The position numbers were made by a program, and so were the translations under genes. From an uncultured Flavobacteriaceae bacterium (GTDB taxonomy: Bacteria; Bacteroidota; Bacteroidia; Flavobacteriales; Flavobacteriaceae): 64,000 nt of DNA. The notes below the pieces were generated by a model, which did not search any database, was not told the DNA's origin, and saw only the letters and a list, made by a program, of their open reading frames with translations. Position 1 is the stretch's first letter, and every line of letters starts with the position of its first letter. Below, piece by piece: positions 25,333 to 34,761 of the stretch. Location: assembly GCA_947502635.1 (NCBI GenBank), contig CANNAN010000015.1, positions 1 through 64,000 on the forward strand, written 5' to 3'.

Positions 25333-25854
25333 ATGAAACCTTTAAAAATCATTTTACTTGCTTTGTTGGTTATAGGGTGTGCACCTATTAGAGTTAGTTA
25401 CGATTTTGATAAAACGACTCAATTTAATAATTATAAAACCTATAATTATTACAGCGATATGAATACGGGTTTAAGTGAATTAGACACTAAGCGTTTGTTA
25501 AATGCTATAGATAAAAAAATGACAGCCAAAGGATTTAATCTATCCGACACTCCAGATTTTTTTATTGATATTAAAAGTAAAGAATATCAAGAAGCACAAC
25601 GTAGTACTGTTGGTGTCGGTTTAGGTGGTGGCGGACGAAATGTTGGTGGTGGTATTTCAATAGGATTACCTGTTGGGCAATCAAAAATGAATCGCCAAAT
25701 AATAATTGATTTTGTAGATGAAAGTAAAAAGCAATTGTTTTGGCAAGCTGTAAGTGAATCAAATTATAGCCCAAATGCTATACCAGGAGAGCGAGAGGCA
25801 CGATTAAATGCTATAGTAGAAAAAGTGCTTACAGAATACCCTCCTAAAGAATAA
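25333..25854 (+). CDS. DUF4136 lipoprotein
   Basis: ATG at 25333 gives a lipoprotein signal ending LVIG-Cys (KPLKIILLALLVIGCAP), 173 residues in total. RVSYDFDKTTQFNNYKTYNYY then matches DUF4136, and a glycine-rich stretch (VGVGLGGGGRNVGGGISIG) interrupts the domain as is common in this family. It should be anchored in the outer or inner membrane facing the periplasm. Function unknown. An upstream in-frame TTG is unlikely because it would add a charged leader before the signal. Confidence 0.82.
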   Translation: MKPLKIILLALLVIGCAPIRVSYDFDKTTQFNNYKTYNYYSDMNTGLSELDTKRLLNAIDKKMTAKGFNLSDTPDFFIDIKSKEYQEAQRSTVGVGLGGGGRNVGGGISIGLPVGQSKMNRQIIIDFVDESKKQLFWQAVSESNYSPNAIPGEREARLNAIVEKVLTEYPPKE

Positions 25855-25918
25855 TGTATTGAGTTTGATTAATACCAGAGTAGTGTGATTTGTTAATACT
25901 GTAAATTTAGATAGAGTG

Positions 25919-25943
25919 TGTCAGGTTGAGCGCAGTCGAAACG
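25919..25943. repeat. single REP-like arm
   Basis: TGTCAGGTTGAGCGCAGTCG continuing AAACG matches the arm of the purK-purE repeat at all but a few positions; no partner arm follows, so this is a half element. Confidence 0.6.
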
Positions 25944-25976
25944 TATTTAGATTATTTTTTATAGAACTTACTAACT

Positions 25977-27392
25977 TTATTGCTTCACCAATTTTTCACT
26001 AGCAACTAATACATTATTTGCATAGAAATTAGCCATATAAATACCCTGGCTTAAGTTACTAATATCAACTTCATGTGTTTCATAATTAGAGACAGACACT
26101 GTTTTTATTTTTTTACCATCTAAACTAATAAGATCAATTTTTAAATTGATGTCTTTTTCACTTTCAATTTTAAAGTTTACAATCGTGTTTGTTGGATTTG
26201 GATATATGGCGATACTTAAATTATTGGAGTCACTTTCAATAGCCTTAATTCCTAAAGAAGTATTATCAATAGTCCAAGTCACAGTATACAAATGAATGGT
26301 TTCATGATTAGTTACCTTTAAAAGCGGCGTATTATCTGTAATAACTACAGTTAAATCATTCAGACCAGCATTTAAATCGGTTTCTAAGATACTAACATCA
26401 TCAACATTTGTAGCAAAACTTACAGCATTTAGCGACCATGAACTTTCAAGTGTATTAGGGATTGGTTTAATTAGATTTAAGTTAAAATCAATAGGGAAAT
26501 TTGAGTTTGAAACGGTATTCGAAATGGGTGTATAAGAGTCAAGCGGCGATACCAAAGCATGAATTTTTTCTATAATCCCTTCTTTACATACTGAACAAAA
26601 AGGTACTCCCAGATAGCGCATTTTACAAGTTTGATGAGGTCTATGCCAAGTAGCAGGTACTCCAGATGTTCCGTAAGGATAAATTCCAATACTATTAACA
26701 CCAATCCAGTTTTTCCACTTTATTAAGCTAGGGTTAGTTTCTTGAGTCATGTTAGTGGCTTCAGAGGCAAGTGCATCACCAGGATAATATTCATCTTTTA
26801 AATCGAATAAAGAATGTCCTAATTCGTGTATGGCAATTTCGTTTGCACTGGTACCTGTAGAAGCCATTGGGAATTCACCACCAGTACCTCCGTATATTGA
26901 TGAATTAACTAGAATTAGAGTCTGATCGTAGGTCGGGAAGTTATCGGTTAAAACGGAACGTATTTTTGTTTCCGCAGGTATGGCATCGGTATAATCTATA
27001 CCATAAAACAGGAATCTATGAATGTTAAATGCATCAAAAGTAGCATTGAAATAGGTGTCAACAAAAATAGGTGTAATACCTGTTTCATTAATGTCAGTAG
27101 CGGTTCCAGGGTGATCTGCTCCGCTCTCGTTGGAAGGCACTTTTATAGCGTACACATTAAAATATTCTGCATATTCTAAAAAAGGTGATTGGTTAAATAA
27201 TGTGTTTGAAAAGTTAGTAGCATCTGTAATAAATTGTGGTAATTCTAGTGTTTGATAACCATCGCCTAAAATGACCAAATTTATTCTTTTGTCACTGGCT
27301 CCTGAAAATTTAATGGTATCTACATCGAAAATTTGTGCAGAAATAGATCCTACGTTAAAAGAGCATATGATGTAAATGATAAAATACTTCAT
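25977..27392 (-). CDS. M64-type metallopeptidase with T9SS sorting domain
   Basis: After a signal peptide (to about residue 20, SISAQ), the 471-residue protein opens with RINLVILGDGYQTLELPQFITDATNFSNTLF, the M64 (IgA peptidase M64) N-terminal signature. The zinc motif HELGH is at residues 189-193, followed by DLKDEY. The catalytic part runs to about residue 280, a beta-rich spacer follows, and the last 78 residues (AIYPNPTNTIVNFKI to the end, LSQGIYMANF) are a type A T9SS domain. It is therefore probably secreted and may act on environmental or host proteins. It is preceded by a lipoprotein gene two bases upstream. Confidence 0.85.
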   Translation of the reverse strand: MKYFIIYIICSFNVGSISAQIFDVDTIKFSGASDKRINLVILGDGYQTLELPQFITDATNFSNTLFNQSPFLEYAEYFNVYAIKVPSNESGADHPGTATDINETGITPIFVDTYFNATFDAFNIHRFLFYGIDYTDAIPAETKIRSVLTDNFPTYDQTLILVNSSIYGGTGGEFPMASTGTSANEIAIHELGHSLFDLKDEYYPGDALASEATNMTQETNPSLIKWKNWIGVNSIGIYPYGTSGVPATWHRPHQTCKMRYLGVPFCSVCKEGIIEKIHALVSPLDSYTPISNTVSNSNFPIDFNLNLIKPIPNTLESSWSLNAVSFATNVDDVSILETDLNAGLNDLTVVITDNTPLLKVTNHETIHLYTVTWTIDNTSLGIKAIESDSNNLSIAIYPNPTNTIVNFKIESEKDINLKIDLISLDGKKIKTVSVSNYETHEVDISNLSQGIYMANFYANNVLVASEKLVKQ

Positions 27393-27394
27393 AG

Positions 27395-27919
27395 TCAGTT
27401 AAGCTTGGTTTTTATAAGGGGAGTAGTTGTGTGGCTTTTAGAATCACTTATATTATATATACTAATGTATTTTGTATTAGGTTTTAATTGCAATCTTAGA
27501 GAAAATTGGGCACTATCCAAATCAATTCTTTTTCTTTGAAATAATTTGGACTCATCGACATACTCAATAGTTTTAGTAAGCGGGTTTTTTATAATAATAT
27601 TTTGTAAACGGTTTGACTTTTCATCGAGCTGAAATAGCATAAGATCTCCTGTAACACTAGTTTTTGGAGATTTATTATTATGGTTTTTTAGTTTTCCTTC
27701 GGTAATTTTTTTATTTATAAAACGAATGGTTCTATTTCCATCCGAAGTTTTTTTAATAGCGTAGTTTAGAAAAATAATATTAGGAGGTATTTCAATCTTA
27801 TCCGCATTTGTAGACAGGCTTTGTTTAGAGGCACAGCCTAAAAGCATGATCGCAAGAAAGAAAAATGCTATAGTAGTTTTGGGGATATTTAATTTTTGCT
27901 TATTCAAAGGCTTAATCAA
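27395..27919 (-). CDS. lipoprotein coupled to the M64 peptidase
   Basis: The 174 residues start with a long leader and a lipobox (FFFLAIMLLGCASK). The rest is polar with no recognised domain; NIIFLNYAIKKTSDGNRTIRFINKKITEGKLK and LQLKPNTKYISIYNI are its most structured-looking parts. It stops two bases before the M64 gene, so they are cotranscribed. It could assist or inhibit the peptidase during export, but that is inference from context. Confidence 0.6.
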   Translation of the reverse strand: MIKPLNKQKLNIPKTTIAFFFLAIMLLGCASKQSLSTNADKIEIPPNIIFLNYAIKKTSDGNRTIRFINKKITEGKLKNHNNKSPKTSVTGDLMLFQLDEKSNRLQNIIIKNPLTKTIEYVDESKLFQRKRIDLDSAQFSLRLQLKPNTKYISIYNISDSKSHTTTPLIKTKLN

Positions 27920-27955
27920 ATAATAAAATTTGAGTAAAGTTAAGAAAATAAAGAA

Positions 27956-28077
27956 GCAGTCTAAAAAGTATTTAAAATTCGATTTATCAGGTTGAATTTG
28001 CAGAAACCGATATTGGCTATTAGATCAAAAATATTTTGATAAGCTCAATATGACATTGTACTCACTTTTTAGACTGC
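27956..28077. repeat. 122-bp intergenic inverted-repeat element
   Basis: Perfect 14-base ends, GCAGTCTAAAAAGT (27956-27969) and ACTTTTTAGACTGC (28064-28077), enclose about 94 bases. These contain degenerate REP-type motifs (TCAGGTTGAATTTGC; AAGCTCAATATGACA). No coding capacity. It lies just downstream of the DoxX gene and may terminate it. The layout is that of a nested REP or a small MITE-like element. Confidence 0.55.
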
Positions 28078-28092
28078 CTTATAAGAATTGTA

Positions 28093-28464
28093 TCAATTCA
28101 GTAAATCTTTATACTTGCTTTTATAGCCGTAAAGCACAATAATATTTAAAACTAGTAAAATTAATGCGCCCGCAATACTTTCTGGTTCTAAAGTAGCATG
28201 AAACAATACTGCATTTACAGAAATACTCATTAAAATAAGTGCTAATAATGCCCCGAATTTGTTGAGTATTAATGCTAATCCTGCAACAATTTCTACAACA
28301 GCTACTAGTGTTATTACTTTAGCAGAAGATAATGCCCCGAAATAGGCTCCAGCCTCGGCAGACATCTCTCCCATTTCCATAAAATGAAAGAACTTGTTAA
28401 GTCCAAAAAACAAAACGAAAAGTCCGAGAAGTATTCTCATGACCATAAAAACTTTTGAATTCAT
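28093..28464 (-). CDS. DoxX family membrane protein
   Basis: ATG at 28464 gives 123 residues; an earlier in-frame codon would lie in the promoter region. Four hydrophobic helices with VMRILLGLFVLFFGLNKFFHFMEMGEMSAEAGAYFGAL in the first loop and VAVVEIVAGLALILNKFGALLALILM match DoxX. Members act in membrane redox or sulfur stress in some bacteria. A 28-bp palindrome with a -7-like sequence lies upstream. Confidence 0.8.
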   Translation of the reverse strand: MNSKVFMVMRILLGLFVLFFGLNKFFHFMEMGEMSAEAGAYFGALSSAKVITLVAVVEIVAGLALILNKFGALLALILMSISVNAVLFHATLEPESIAGALILLVLNIIVLYGYKSKYKDLLN

Positions 28465-28495
28465 AATGATGTATTTATTAGTTATTAGACTGAAA

Positions 28496-28523
28496 GATAG
28501 CAAATTAAAATTAATTTGCTATC
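28496..28523 (-). promoter_or_regulatory. palindrome upstream of DoxX
   Basis: GATAGCAAATTAA and TTAATTTGCTATC form perfect 13-base arms with a two-base centre. On the minus strand TATCTTTC, close to TAnnTTTG, follows at once, so this could be an operator over the DoxX promoter or the terminator of the alpha-2-macroglobulin gene. Confidence 0.45.
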
Positions 28524-28541
28524 GCATTTATCGAAACAGAT

Positions 28542-31500
28542 CTACTTAACTAACAAACGAATCCCTTCGCTGTGGCTACTAAACTCAGGCGCATACATGC
28601 TCTGTATGGTTGTAATACCATTACTCATATCACCACTATTATTCACTCTTAAATCATATTCAAAAACATAAATTCCTTTTGGTAAATAATCGAAAAAGAA
28701 ATTAGTTGAAGCATCTTTTGTGCTTTCGTAATAACCTAAGCCATCTTGCCATTTGTATTGAGATAATACATTAACAGGTTCTAACCCCGAGGCGCGCATA
28801 TCTTTCATATGAATGAATTCCATGTTTCGATCGCTACGTAATTCTATACGAACTCTAACCAGGTCTCCAACTTTTAACGAGGTGTCTTTTGTGATTTCAG
28901 AAATTTCCTCTCCTTTATCTGTATTCGTTTTTAAGAATAGCTTTTTCTTTAATTTAAGAGGTGTTTCTGCCGATGTAATCTTATCTAAATCCTCAAAGTA
29001 TTGCCAGTATAAACTTCCCCAAGCAATACCGTTTCCTTTTTTAGTAAGTTTTACTTCTGCCATTTCTGACTTAATTTCTGAACTATTCCAGGACGTTTTA
29101 TAATATCCTGTACCAGCTTCTATTTTTACATTTTCTAATTTGGAAGGTGCTATTTTTTGACCGCCTAAAACAACATCTACCATGTCTGTTACCGATAGCC
29201 AATCACTTCCTTGAAGTAATAAAGCATATACAGCATCGGTAGTTGCTTTGGTGGTTTTCCATCTATTCGTTTGTTTGTTTTTAAGCAACCAAATTTTTAA
29301 ATTATCTATAGTTTCTGTATCATTTTCGATTTCTGAGAAAACTTCAATTAAAAGCGCATGTGTTTCAATAGGTGCTTGATACCAGTGCCATGAGTTTGTG
29401 TTTGTTTTCCAATAGGTGCCTAATTCTTCTGAAGTCACACTCGTTTCTTTTAATGATTTTAAAATCTTATTAGCAGTTTTAGAATCATTATTTCTATGAG
29501 ATATTAAGGCGATTAAACCTTTAGCATATAAAGAGCGACTTAACCAGTACTTTTGTATTTGAGTTTGGTAGTACTGTATGATTTTATCAACTTCTTTCGA
29601 TTTTTTAATGTCTGTAAAGAAGCTTCGCATGTATAAATAATGTAATTGCGTATAGCTTAAATGATCTTTATTTAAATCTACTTTGGCATCGTATTTTCTA
29701 ATGTCTTTATATTCTTTTACGAATTGTGTATCGAGGTATTTGATAGCTTTAGAAATCATTTGAGACGTTTCGACTGCACCCGACGAGACAGATAAATGTT
29801 TTAGGTGACCAAAACCAGTAATGATATGCTGTGTGATGTATCTGTTTTCGCGTCCGCCATCAAACCATGCCCAGGCACCAGAATTCATTTGATTATTCTC
29901 TAATTTTCTGATAGCAGATTGCAACTCATTATTCATTTTATTTAAATCAAAAAGTAGCGCGATGCGTTTTTTCTGTTCTGTTTCACTTTGCGCATCCCTT
30001 AGCCATGGTGTTTCTTGAATGAGAATAGATTTTAATGCTTCATTCTTTTCTAAGTTAGAAATAAGTGCATCCTGTGATTTCCATTGATTGAAAACATCTT
30101 GAATTCGTGGATTAGAATTTGCAATGTGGCTTGCTAAAGCATTAGCATAATAACGGCTAAAGGTTTGTTCGTTACATGCATGTGGATACTCCATTAAGTA
30201 AGGGAGTGATTGTACTGCATACCAAGCAGGATTGGATGTCATTTCTAAGGTTAGCTTATGGTTTTTAAGTGTTGTTGATGTATTGCTTTTTAGTTTGTCT
30301 AACGTAAATGTTTTTGTTTGATTACTACGAATCCACATAGGAAGTGTTTCGGTAACTAACATCCTATTGGACAAGACAGGTAAAGCGTTTTGTTCACCAT
30401 CGCTAAAGGTTTCCGACTTAGCAATCACTTTATATTGAACTGCTTGCACAGCATCTGGAATTGATAAACGCCATGATACTTGTGTATTGCCTTTCGCATC
30501 TACCGTGAATGTTTTATTATTCTCTGAATTACCGAGTGATGTGTCGATAGTATTCCCAGAAATGGCATCGGTTAACAGTAAAATAGCTTGCCCTGATAAT
30601 TGCTTTTCGGTAAGGTTTGCAATTTTGGTGCTAATCGTAATATGATCGCCTTCTCGTAAAAAACGTGGCGCATTTGGTGTTACCATTAATTCTTTTTGAG
30701 TAACTGTTGTTAAGGTTCTAGTAGCACTTTCTAAGCTTTTTGTATATGCTAATAGTTGTAGATTCCATTGCGTTAAAGCTTCTGGAGTTGTGAAATTAAA
30801 GCTAACATTTCCTTCTGAATCTGTTTTTAACTGTGGAAAGAAAAAAGCGGTTTCTTGAAGATTTTTACGAATTTTAACATTGTCGAAGTTTGGTTTTTCT
30901 GATTTTTCCTCAGCAGACGCCTCTTTTTGTTTTATGATTGTATCACTTTCTTTTGATTTGGTAACTACAACTTCTTCCAGATTAGCATCATCACCATCGT
31001 TAAATTCCATTAAAAGAGCCGATTCTTCTACTTCCATTTCATCTGAAGCCATTGGAGCATTCGCTACACGGCTACTAAGCATATTTTTACTTTTAACTCT
31101 TATTGAATTATTTCCAAAATAAAACCCAAACCAGTTAAGTTTATCATAATGTTGAGATGAATAAGTTATTCCTCTATGTCGTTTTAGATAAGCTTTAAAA
31201 TGGCTTGTGCCAAAACTTTGATATCCATTACTTTGGTTATATGAATAATAAATAGGTTTATTTATAGGATTGAAACTCCAGTAGTGTGGCTTAAATTGAT
31301 CTAGAGAGGCATCATACATACTCGCTAATAATTCTGCACTAACTTTATCACCCTTTGAGCCTTTTATTTTAAAACTCCATGTTTCATCGGTTCCAGGTTG
31401 TAATTTGTTTCTAAAGGTTGTTGTTTCTATATCTAATTCCGTATTAGGGTAAGGAACAGAAATATTTAAACTCCCTGATTGAAAACTATTAAAAGCTGCA

Positions 31501-34500
31501 AAACTATATTTAATCACAAAACCACCTAAATCTTGATCATCTACAGGAACAGAAATGGTTTTTTTGCTATTATTTAGTTGTATGATATGTGTTTTTATAA
31601 TCTTGTGATCTTTTTCAATTTGAACTGTAACGTTTACATCATTGGCGGCAGAACCGAATGTTATTAAAGCATTTTCTCCTGTTTTATAACTCGATTTGTT
31701 TGTTGTTATGCTAAATAATTGTTTGTCTGCTATGGTTTTATCTTTATCACTATATAAAGTGGTTTTTACTTCATCTTTAACCAATTGTCCGAACTTATCT
31801 TTGCTTTCTAAAATGATAATATACGCCCCAGATTCCCATTTTTTAATTTTTCCCAGATTGAGTTTTTTTGTGGTTTCTGTATTAAAAGAAGACATAAAAA
31901 CAAGTGCTCCTTTTTTCCAATTGTTAGGATTGTGTTCGTTATTATAAGCATCATTTGGAAATAATTTATGGAAGGCTTCTTGCGAAAATTCCTGATAATC
32001 TGGTGCAGACCAGAGTCTAGTCCTTAAAACCCTTTCTGGAGCATTCAACTTATAAATTTTAACCGTTCCTTTTGCTGGTACAAATTCACCATTTAAATTT
32101 CTGGTATCTATTCCAATGGCATTATTTTTTTTGGTTTTATCTATGAGATTAGCAATAGACATATTTGCGGTTAATGCATGGTATCCAACATGAACTGTGG
32201 TAGTTGCACTTCTGGTTTCACCGTTTAAATCGGTAACATCGGCAGTGACTTCATATTTAAAAACAGGGAGGTTCGTTTTATCTGCGCTTTGGTCTGGAAT
32301 GGCTTTAAAAGTGATTTCAAATTCACCTTTATCATTAGTGACGCTTTCTCCATGGGTAATTTCTTGAGATTCGCTATTAAACGATGGATTGTACCAAAAA
32401 CACCAACGCGGATACGCTACTTTTCTATGAACTCGATACACTACTTTTGCATCCGTTATATTACTTCCTGCATATGCTAAGGCATTTCCTTTTATGGTTA
32501 CAGAATCGTTAACCTTATAGGTTTTTGTTATTGGACTAAATTTTGTTTCGAATTTTGGGCGTTTGTATTCTTCAACCGAGAAGCTTGAATAACCTTCAAT
32601 ATCATAAAAAGACTCTGTATCAAATTCGATATGGTATTGGCCGTTTAATCCATTGTTGGGTAAAATAAATTCACCAGAGACAGAACCAAATTCATTCGTT
32701 TTAAACTTTAATTGTTTTACTTCTTCACCATTTGTATTATATAAAATAGCGTAAACTTTTTCATCTGCTAAAACTTCAGATTTGCCTTTTGTTGTTTTAA
32801 TTGCTATGGCTTTAAAATAGACGGTTTGCCCTGGTCTGTAGATGCTTCTATCTGTGAATAAAAAGGAGCTATAGGCAACTTTTTCTTGTTGCTGTTTATA
32901 ATACCTGTTTATATAATAATTACCAAAATATGCTTTTTCTTTATTGTTTATTACTTCTATATTTAAATCATTATAATTTGTTTTCAATTTAGGAATTGAA
33001 ATTTGCCCAAATTGATTTGAAGTCTTAGTTTCTGTTATTTCCTTATCGTTATAGTTTTTGTGATATGATAATTTAACGGTTGCATTTTCAATAGGTTTTC
33101 CGTTATTTCTATTAATAATTTGAAAGAGTTTATGATCAGGACTCTCTGTTTGAACTAAGGCTATATTGGTAACTTGCACGGTATTAAAAGCAAAAGTCTC
33201 ATCATCATCTTTAGGTGAAGCAAAAATTAAATACGTGCCATTACTTAGTTTGGGTATTAAAACTTCGGTTGTATGTGTTTGATAATCGTTCTCATTTCGT
33301 AATATGTTATCCCAATTTTTATAAGAATCTAACTTTTTTATAAATGCTAATTGCTCATCTTGCCTGTATGTTTCATTAATTTTTTTTAATTGACTCCTTG
33401 TAAGTTTAAAAATTTTAAATTGTAGTTGATTTAAGTTTTTATAACGTATTAATAAGCGTGTATTTTGTTGTATAGGAAGGAAGTTTTCTGTCGTAATTTG
33501 CAATGTTGGCTGCTTTATTAGTTGTTTTAAAACAGCACATTTTTTAGCACCTTCACTATTTGGGAATTTTAAAATGGCTTGATTGCAAATAGCAATGGCG
33601 TCCTTAATCTTCCAGCGACTATCTTTATTAGTTTCAGGTTGATAACTGGCACCTTGTTGGTTGTAAATGGTGGCTATTTCATAATCATATAAAGTAGAAA
33701 CGTCAAGCGTTTTAAATTGATCTTTTTCTGTTTTAAAAGTGTTTAATAGAATAGATTCTTTATCATTAAATGTAGCGTGTTGATTTACAAATTTTAAACG
33801 ATTAATATTTACATCGGCTAAAGCCAGAGTGCTTTTACCTTTTAAATGAAAGTTAATAAGGTCTTTATAAATTTTTAAAGCATTTAATTGTAATGATGTA
33901 GTGTCTTTTGAATTTATTTTTAATTTGGAAAATGTTTTGGCATCACCTAAAAATTTGGGATTATCTATCTCAAATTTATAAGCAGGTTTGGTAATATGGG
34001 TTTCATCTGTTTTATAAAATAGTAAAGCATTGTGACTTAAAAAATCGAATAAGGTAGCTCTATATGTTTTAGATTTTTTTTGCAGATTTAGGATGTCATC
34101 ATAATTACTTAATGGTTCTAATTGTAACATTAATCCGCTTTGTAACGAATTTTGATAATGTATATGGATTTCATTAAAAAGTGTTTGTAAATCCCATGTT
34201 CTAAAATCTTCAGCATCTACTTTTTCAGAAGTTTTTGTTCTGTTATAAAATTTCCATCTATTTTGATTAAAGTATTGCCAATATATATTAGCAAGGATGC
34301 TTTCTAAAACATTTTTTGTAGGAAACGCGCTTTTTTCAATAGCATCTTTAAAGTTATTTATGATGTTAAGTTGGGCGTCTTCCTCTAAAACTAAAGCAAA
34401 TTTGCTTTTAAAAAGCATACTCTTAATGAGTTGAGGGGCGTTTTTGTCTTTTTCAGCCAATTTAGTAATGTCTTCAACAATTTTTAAAGCAGATTTAGGT

Positions 34501-34619
34501 AAACCTTCAGCTTCACGTTTTTCGACTTTAGCCCATAAACCTTCATATTTATTGTTTTGGGCACTACCAGGGAATGCAGCAAAGAGTGTAATCATTAATA
34601 AGAATATAGTGTTTTTCAT
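28542..34619 (-). CDS. large bacterial alpha-2-macroglobulin
   Basis: The 2025-residue protein has a signal peptide (MKNTIFLLMITLFAAFPGSAQ), a helical N-terminal region to about 350, and then repeated MG-type beta domains including an MG2-like SSFLFTDRSIYRPGQTVYFKAIAIKTTKGKSE block near residue 595. The thioester motif CNEQ is in YPHACNEQTF near residue 1482, followed by the helical alpha-alpha barrel. It should trap attacking proteases in the periplasm or at the surface. Between MG domains near residue 1211 there is LEEVVVTKSKE, which resembles the SusC linker motif. It is longer than E. coli A2M proteins but normal for Bacteroidota. Downstream is DoxX, upstream a divergent TPR gene. Confidence 0.92.
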   Translation of the reverse strand: MKNTIFLLMITLFAAFPGSAQNNKYEGLWAKVEKREAEGLPKSALKIVEDITKLAEKDKNAPQLIKSMLFKSKFALVLEEDAQLNIINNFKDAIEKSAFPTKNVLESILANIYWQYFNQNRWKFYNRTKTSEKVDAEDFRTWDLQTLFNEIHIHYQNSLQSGLMLQLEPLSNYDDILNLQKKSKTYRATLFDFLSHNALLFYKTDETHITKPAYKFEIDNPKFLGDAKTFSKLKINSKDTTSLQLNALKIYKDLINFHLKGKSTLALADVNINRLKFVNQHATFNDKESILLNTFKTEKDQFKTLDVSTLYDYEIATIYNQQGASYQPETNKDSRWKIKDAIAICNQAILKFPNSEGAKKCAVLKQLIKQPTLQITTENFLPIQQNTRLLIRYKNLNQLQFKIFKLTRSQLKKINETYRQDEQLAFIKKLDSYKNWDNILRNENDYQTHTTEVLIPKLSNGTYLIFASPKDDDETFAFNTVQVTNIALVQTESPDHKLFQIINRNNGKPIENATVKLSYHKNYNDKEITETKTSNQFGQISIPKLKTNYNDLNIEVINNKEKAYFGNYYINRYYKQQQEKVAYSSFLFTDRSIYRPGQTVYFKAIAIKTTKGKSEVLADEKVYAILYNTNGEEVKQLKFKTNEFGSVSGEFILPNNGLNGQYHIEFDTESFYDIEGYSSFSVEEYKRPKFETKFSPITKTYKVNDSVTIKGNALAYAGSNITDAKVVYRVHRKVAYPRWCFWYNPSFNSESQEITHGESVTNDKGEFEITFKAIPDQSADKTNLPVFKYEVTADVTDLNGETRSATTTVHVGYHALTANMSIANLIDKTKKNNAIGIDTRNLNGEFVPAKGTVKIYKLNAPERVLRTRLWSAPDYQEFSQEAFHKLFPNDAYNNEHNPNNWKKGALVFMSSFNTETTKKLNLGKIKKWESGAYIIILESKDKFGQLVKDEVKTTLYSDKDKTIADKQLFSITTNKSSYKTGENALITFGSAANDVNVTVQIEKDHKIIKTHIIQLNNSKKTISVPVDDQDLGGFVIKYSFAAFNSFQSGSLNISVPYPNTELDIETTTFRNKLQPGTDETWSFKIKGSKGDKVSAELLASMYDASLDQFKPHYWSFNPINKPIYYSYNQSNGYQSFGTSHFKAYLKRHRGITYSSQHYDKLNWFGFYFGNNSIRVKSKNMLSSRVANAPMASDEMEVEESALLMEFNDGDDANLEEVVVTKSKESDTIIKQKEASAEEKSEKPNFDNVKIRKNLQETAFFFPQLKTDSEGNVSFNFTTPEALTQWNLQLLAYTKSLESATRTLTTVTQKELMVTPNAPRFLREGDHITISTKIANLTEKQLSGQAILLLTDAISGNTIDTSLGNSENNKTFTVDAKGNTQVSWRLSIPDAVQAVQYKVIAKSETFSDGEQNALPVLSNRMLVTETLPMWIRSNQTKTFTLDKLKSNTSTTLKNHKLTLEMTSNPAWYAVQSLPYLMEYPHACNEQTFSRYYANALASHIANSNPRIQDVFNQWKSQDALISNLEKNEALKSILIQETPWLRDAQSETEQKKRIALLFDLNKMNNELQSAIRKLENNQMNSGAWAWFDGGRENRYITQHIITGFGHLKHLSVSSGAVETSQMISKAIKYLDTQFVKEYKDIRKYDAKVDLNKDHLSYTQLHYLYMRSFFTDIKKSKEVDKIIQYYQTQIQKYWLSRSLYAKGLIALISHRNNDSKTANKILKSLKETSVTSEELGTYWKTNTNSWHWYQAPIETHALLIEVFSEIENDTETIDNLKIWLLKNKQTNRWKTTKATTDAVYALLLQGSDWLSVTDMVDVVLGGQKIAPSKLENVKIEAGTGYYKTSWNSSEIKSEMAEVKLTKKGNGIAWGSLYWQYFEDLDKITSAETPLKLKKKLFLKTNTDKGEEISEITKDTSLKVGDLVRVRIELRSDRNMEFIHMKDMRASGLEPVNVLSQYKWQDGLGYYESTKDASTNFFFDYLPKGIYVFEYDLRVNNSGDMSNGITTIQSMYAPEFSSHSEGIRLLVK

Positions 34620-34674
34620 TTGTTTTAATTTTGTATCTAAAATATATTCAAAAGCTATACCAAAAAATAAGGAA

Positions 34675-34723
34675 TGAGTGAACAGATCGTTTGGTTGAGT
34701 GAAATTAGTTTTTTATGAGTGAA
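34675..34723. promoter_or_regulatory. three TGAGTGAA direct repeats
   Basis: TGAGTGAA occurs at 34675-34682, 34696-34703 and 34716-34723, start-to-start distances 21 and 20 bases (about two helical turns). They lie between the divergent alpha-2-macroglobulin and TPR genes. The regular phase suggests a binding site for a regulator that binds direct repeats, such as a LytTR-type response regulator; this is inference. Confidence 0.5.
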
Positions 34724-34761
34724 ATAGAAAGTTTATTTTTACGTTTTCGACTATATGTGTT

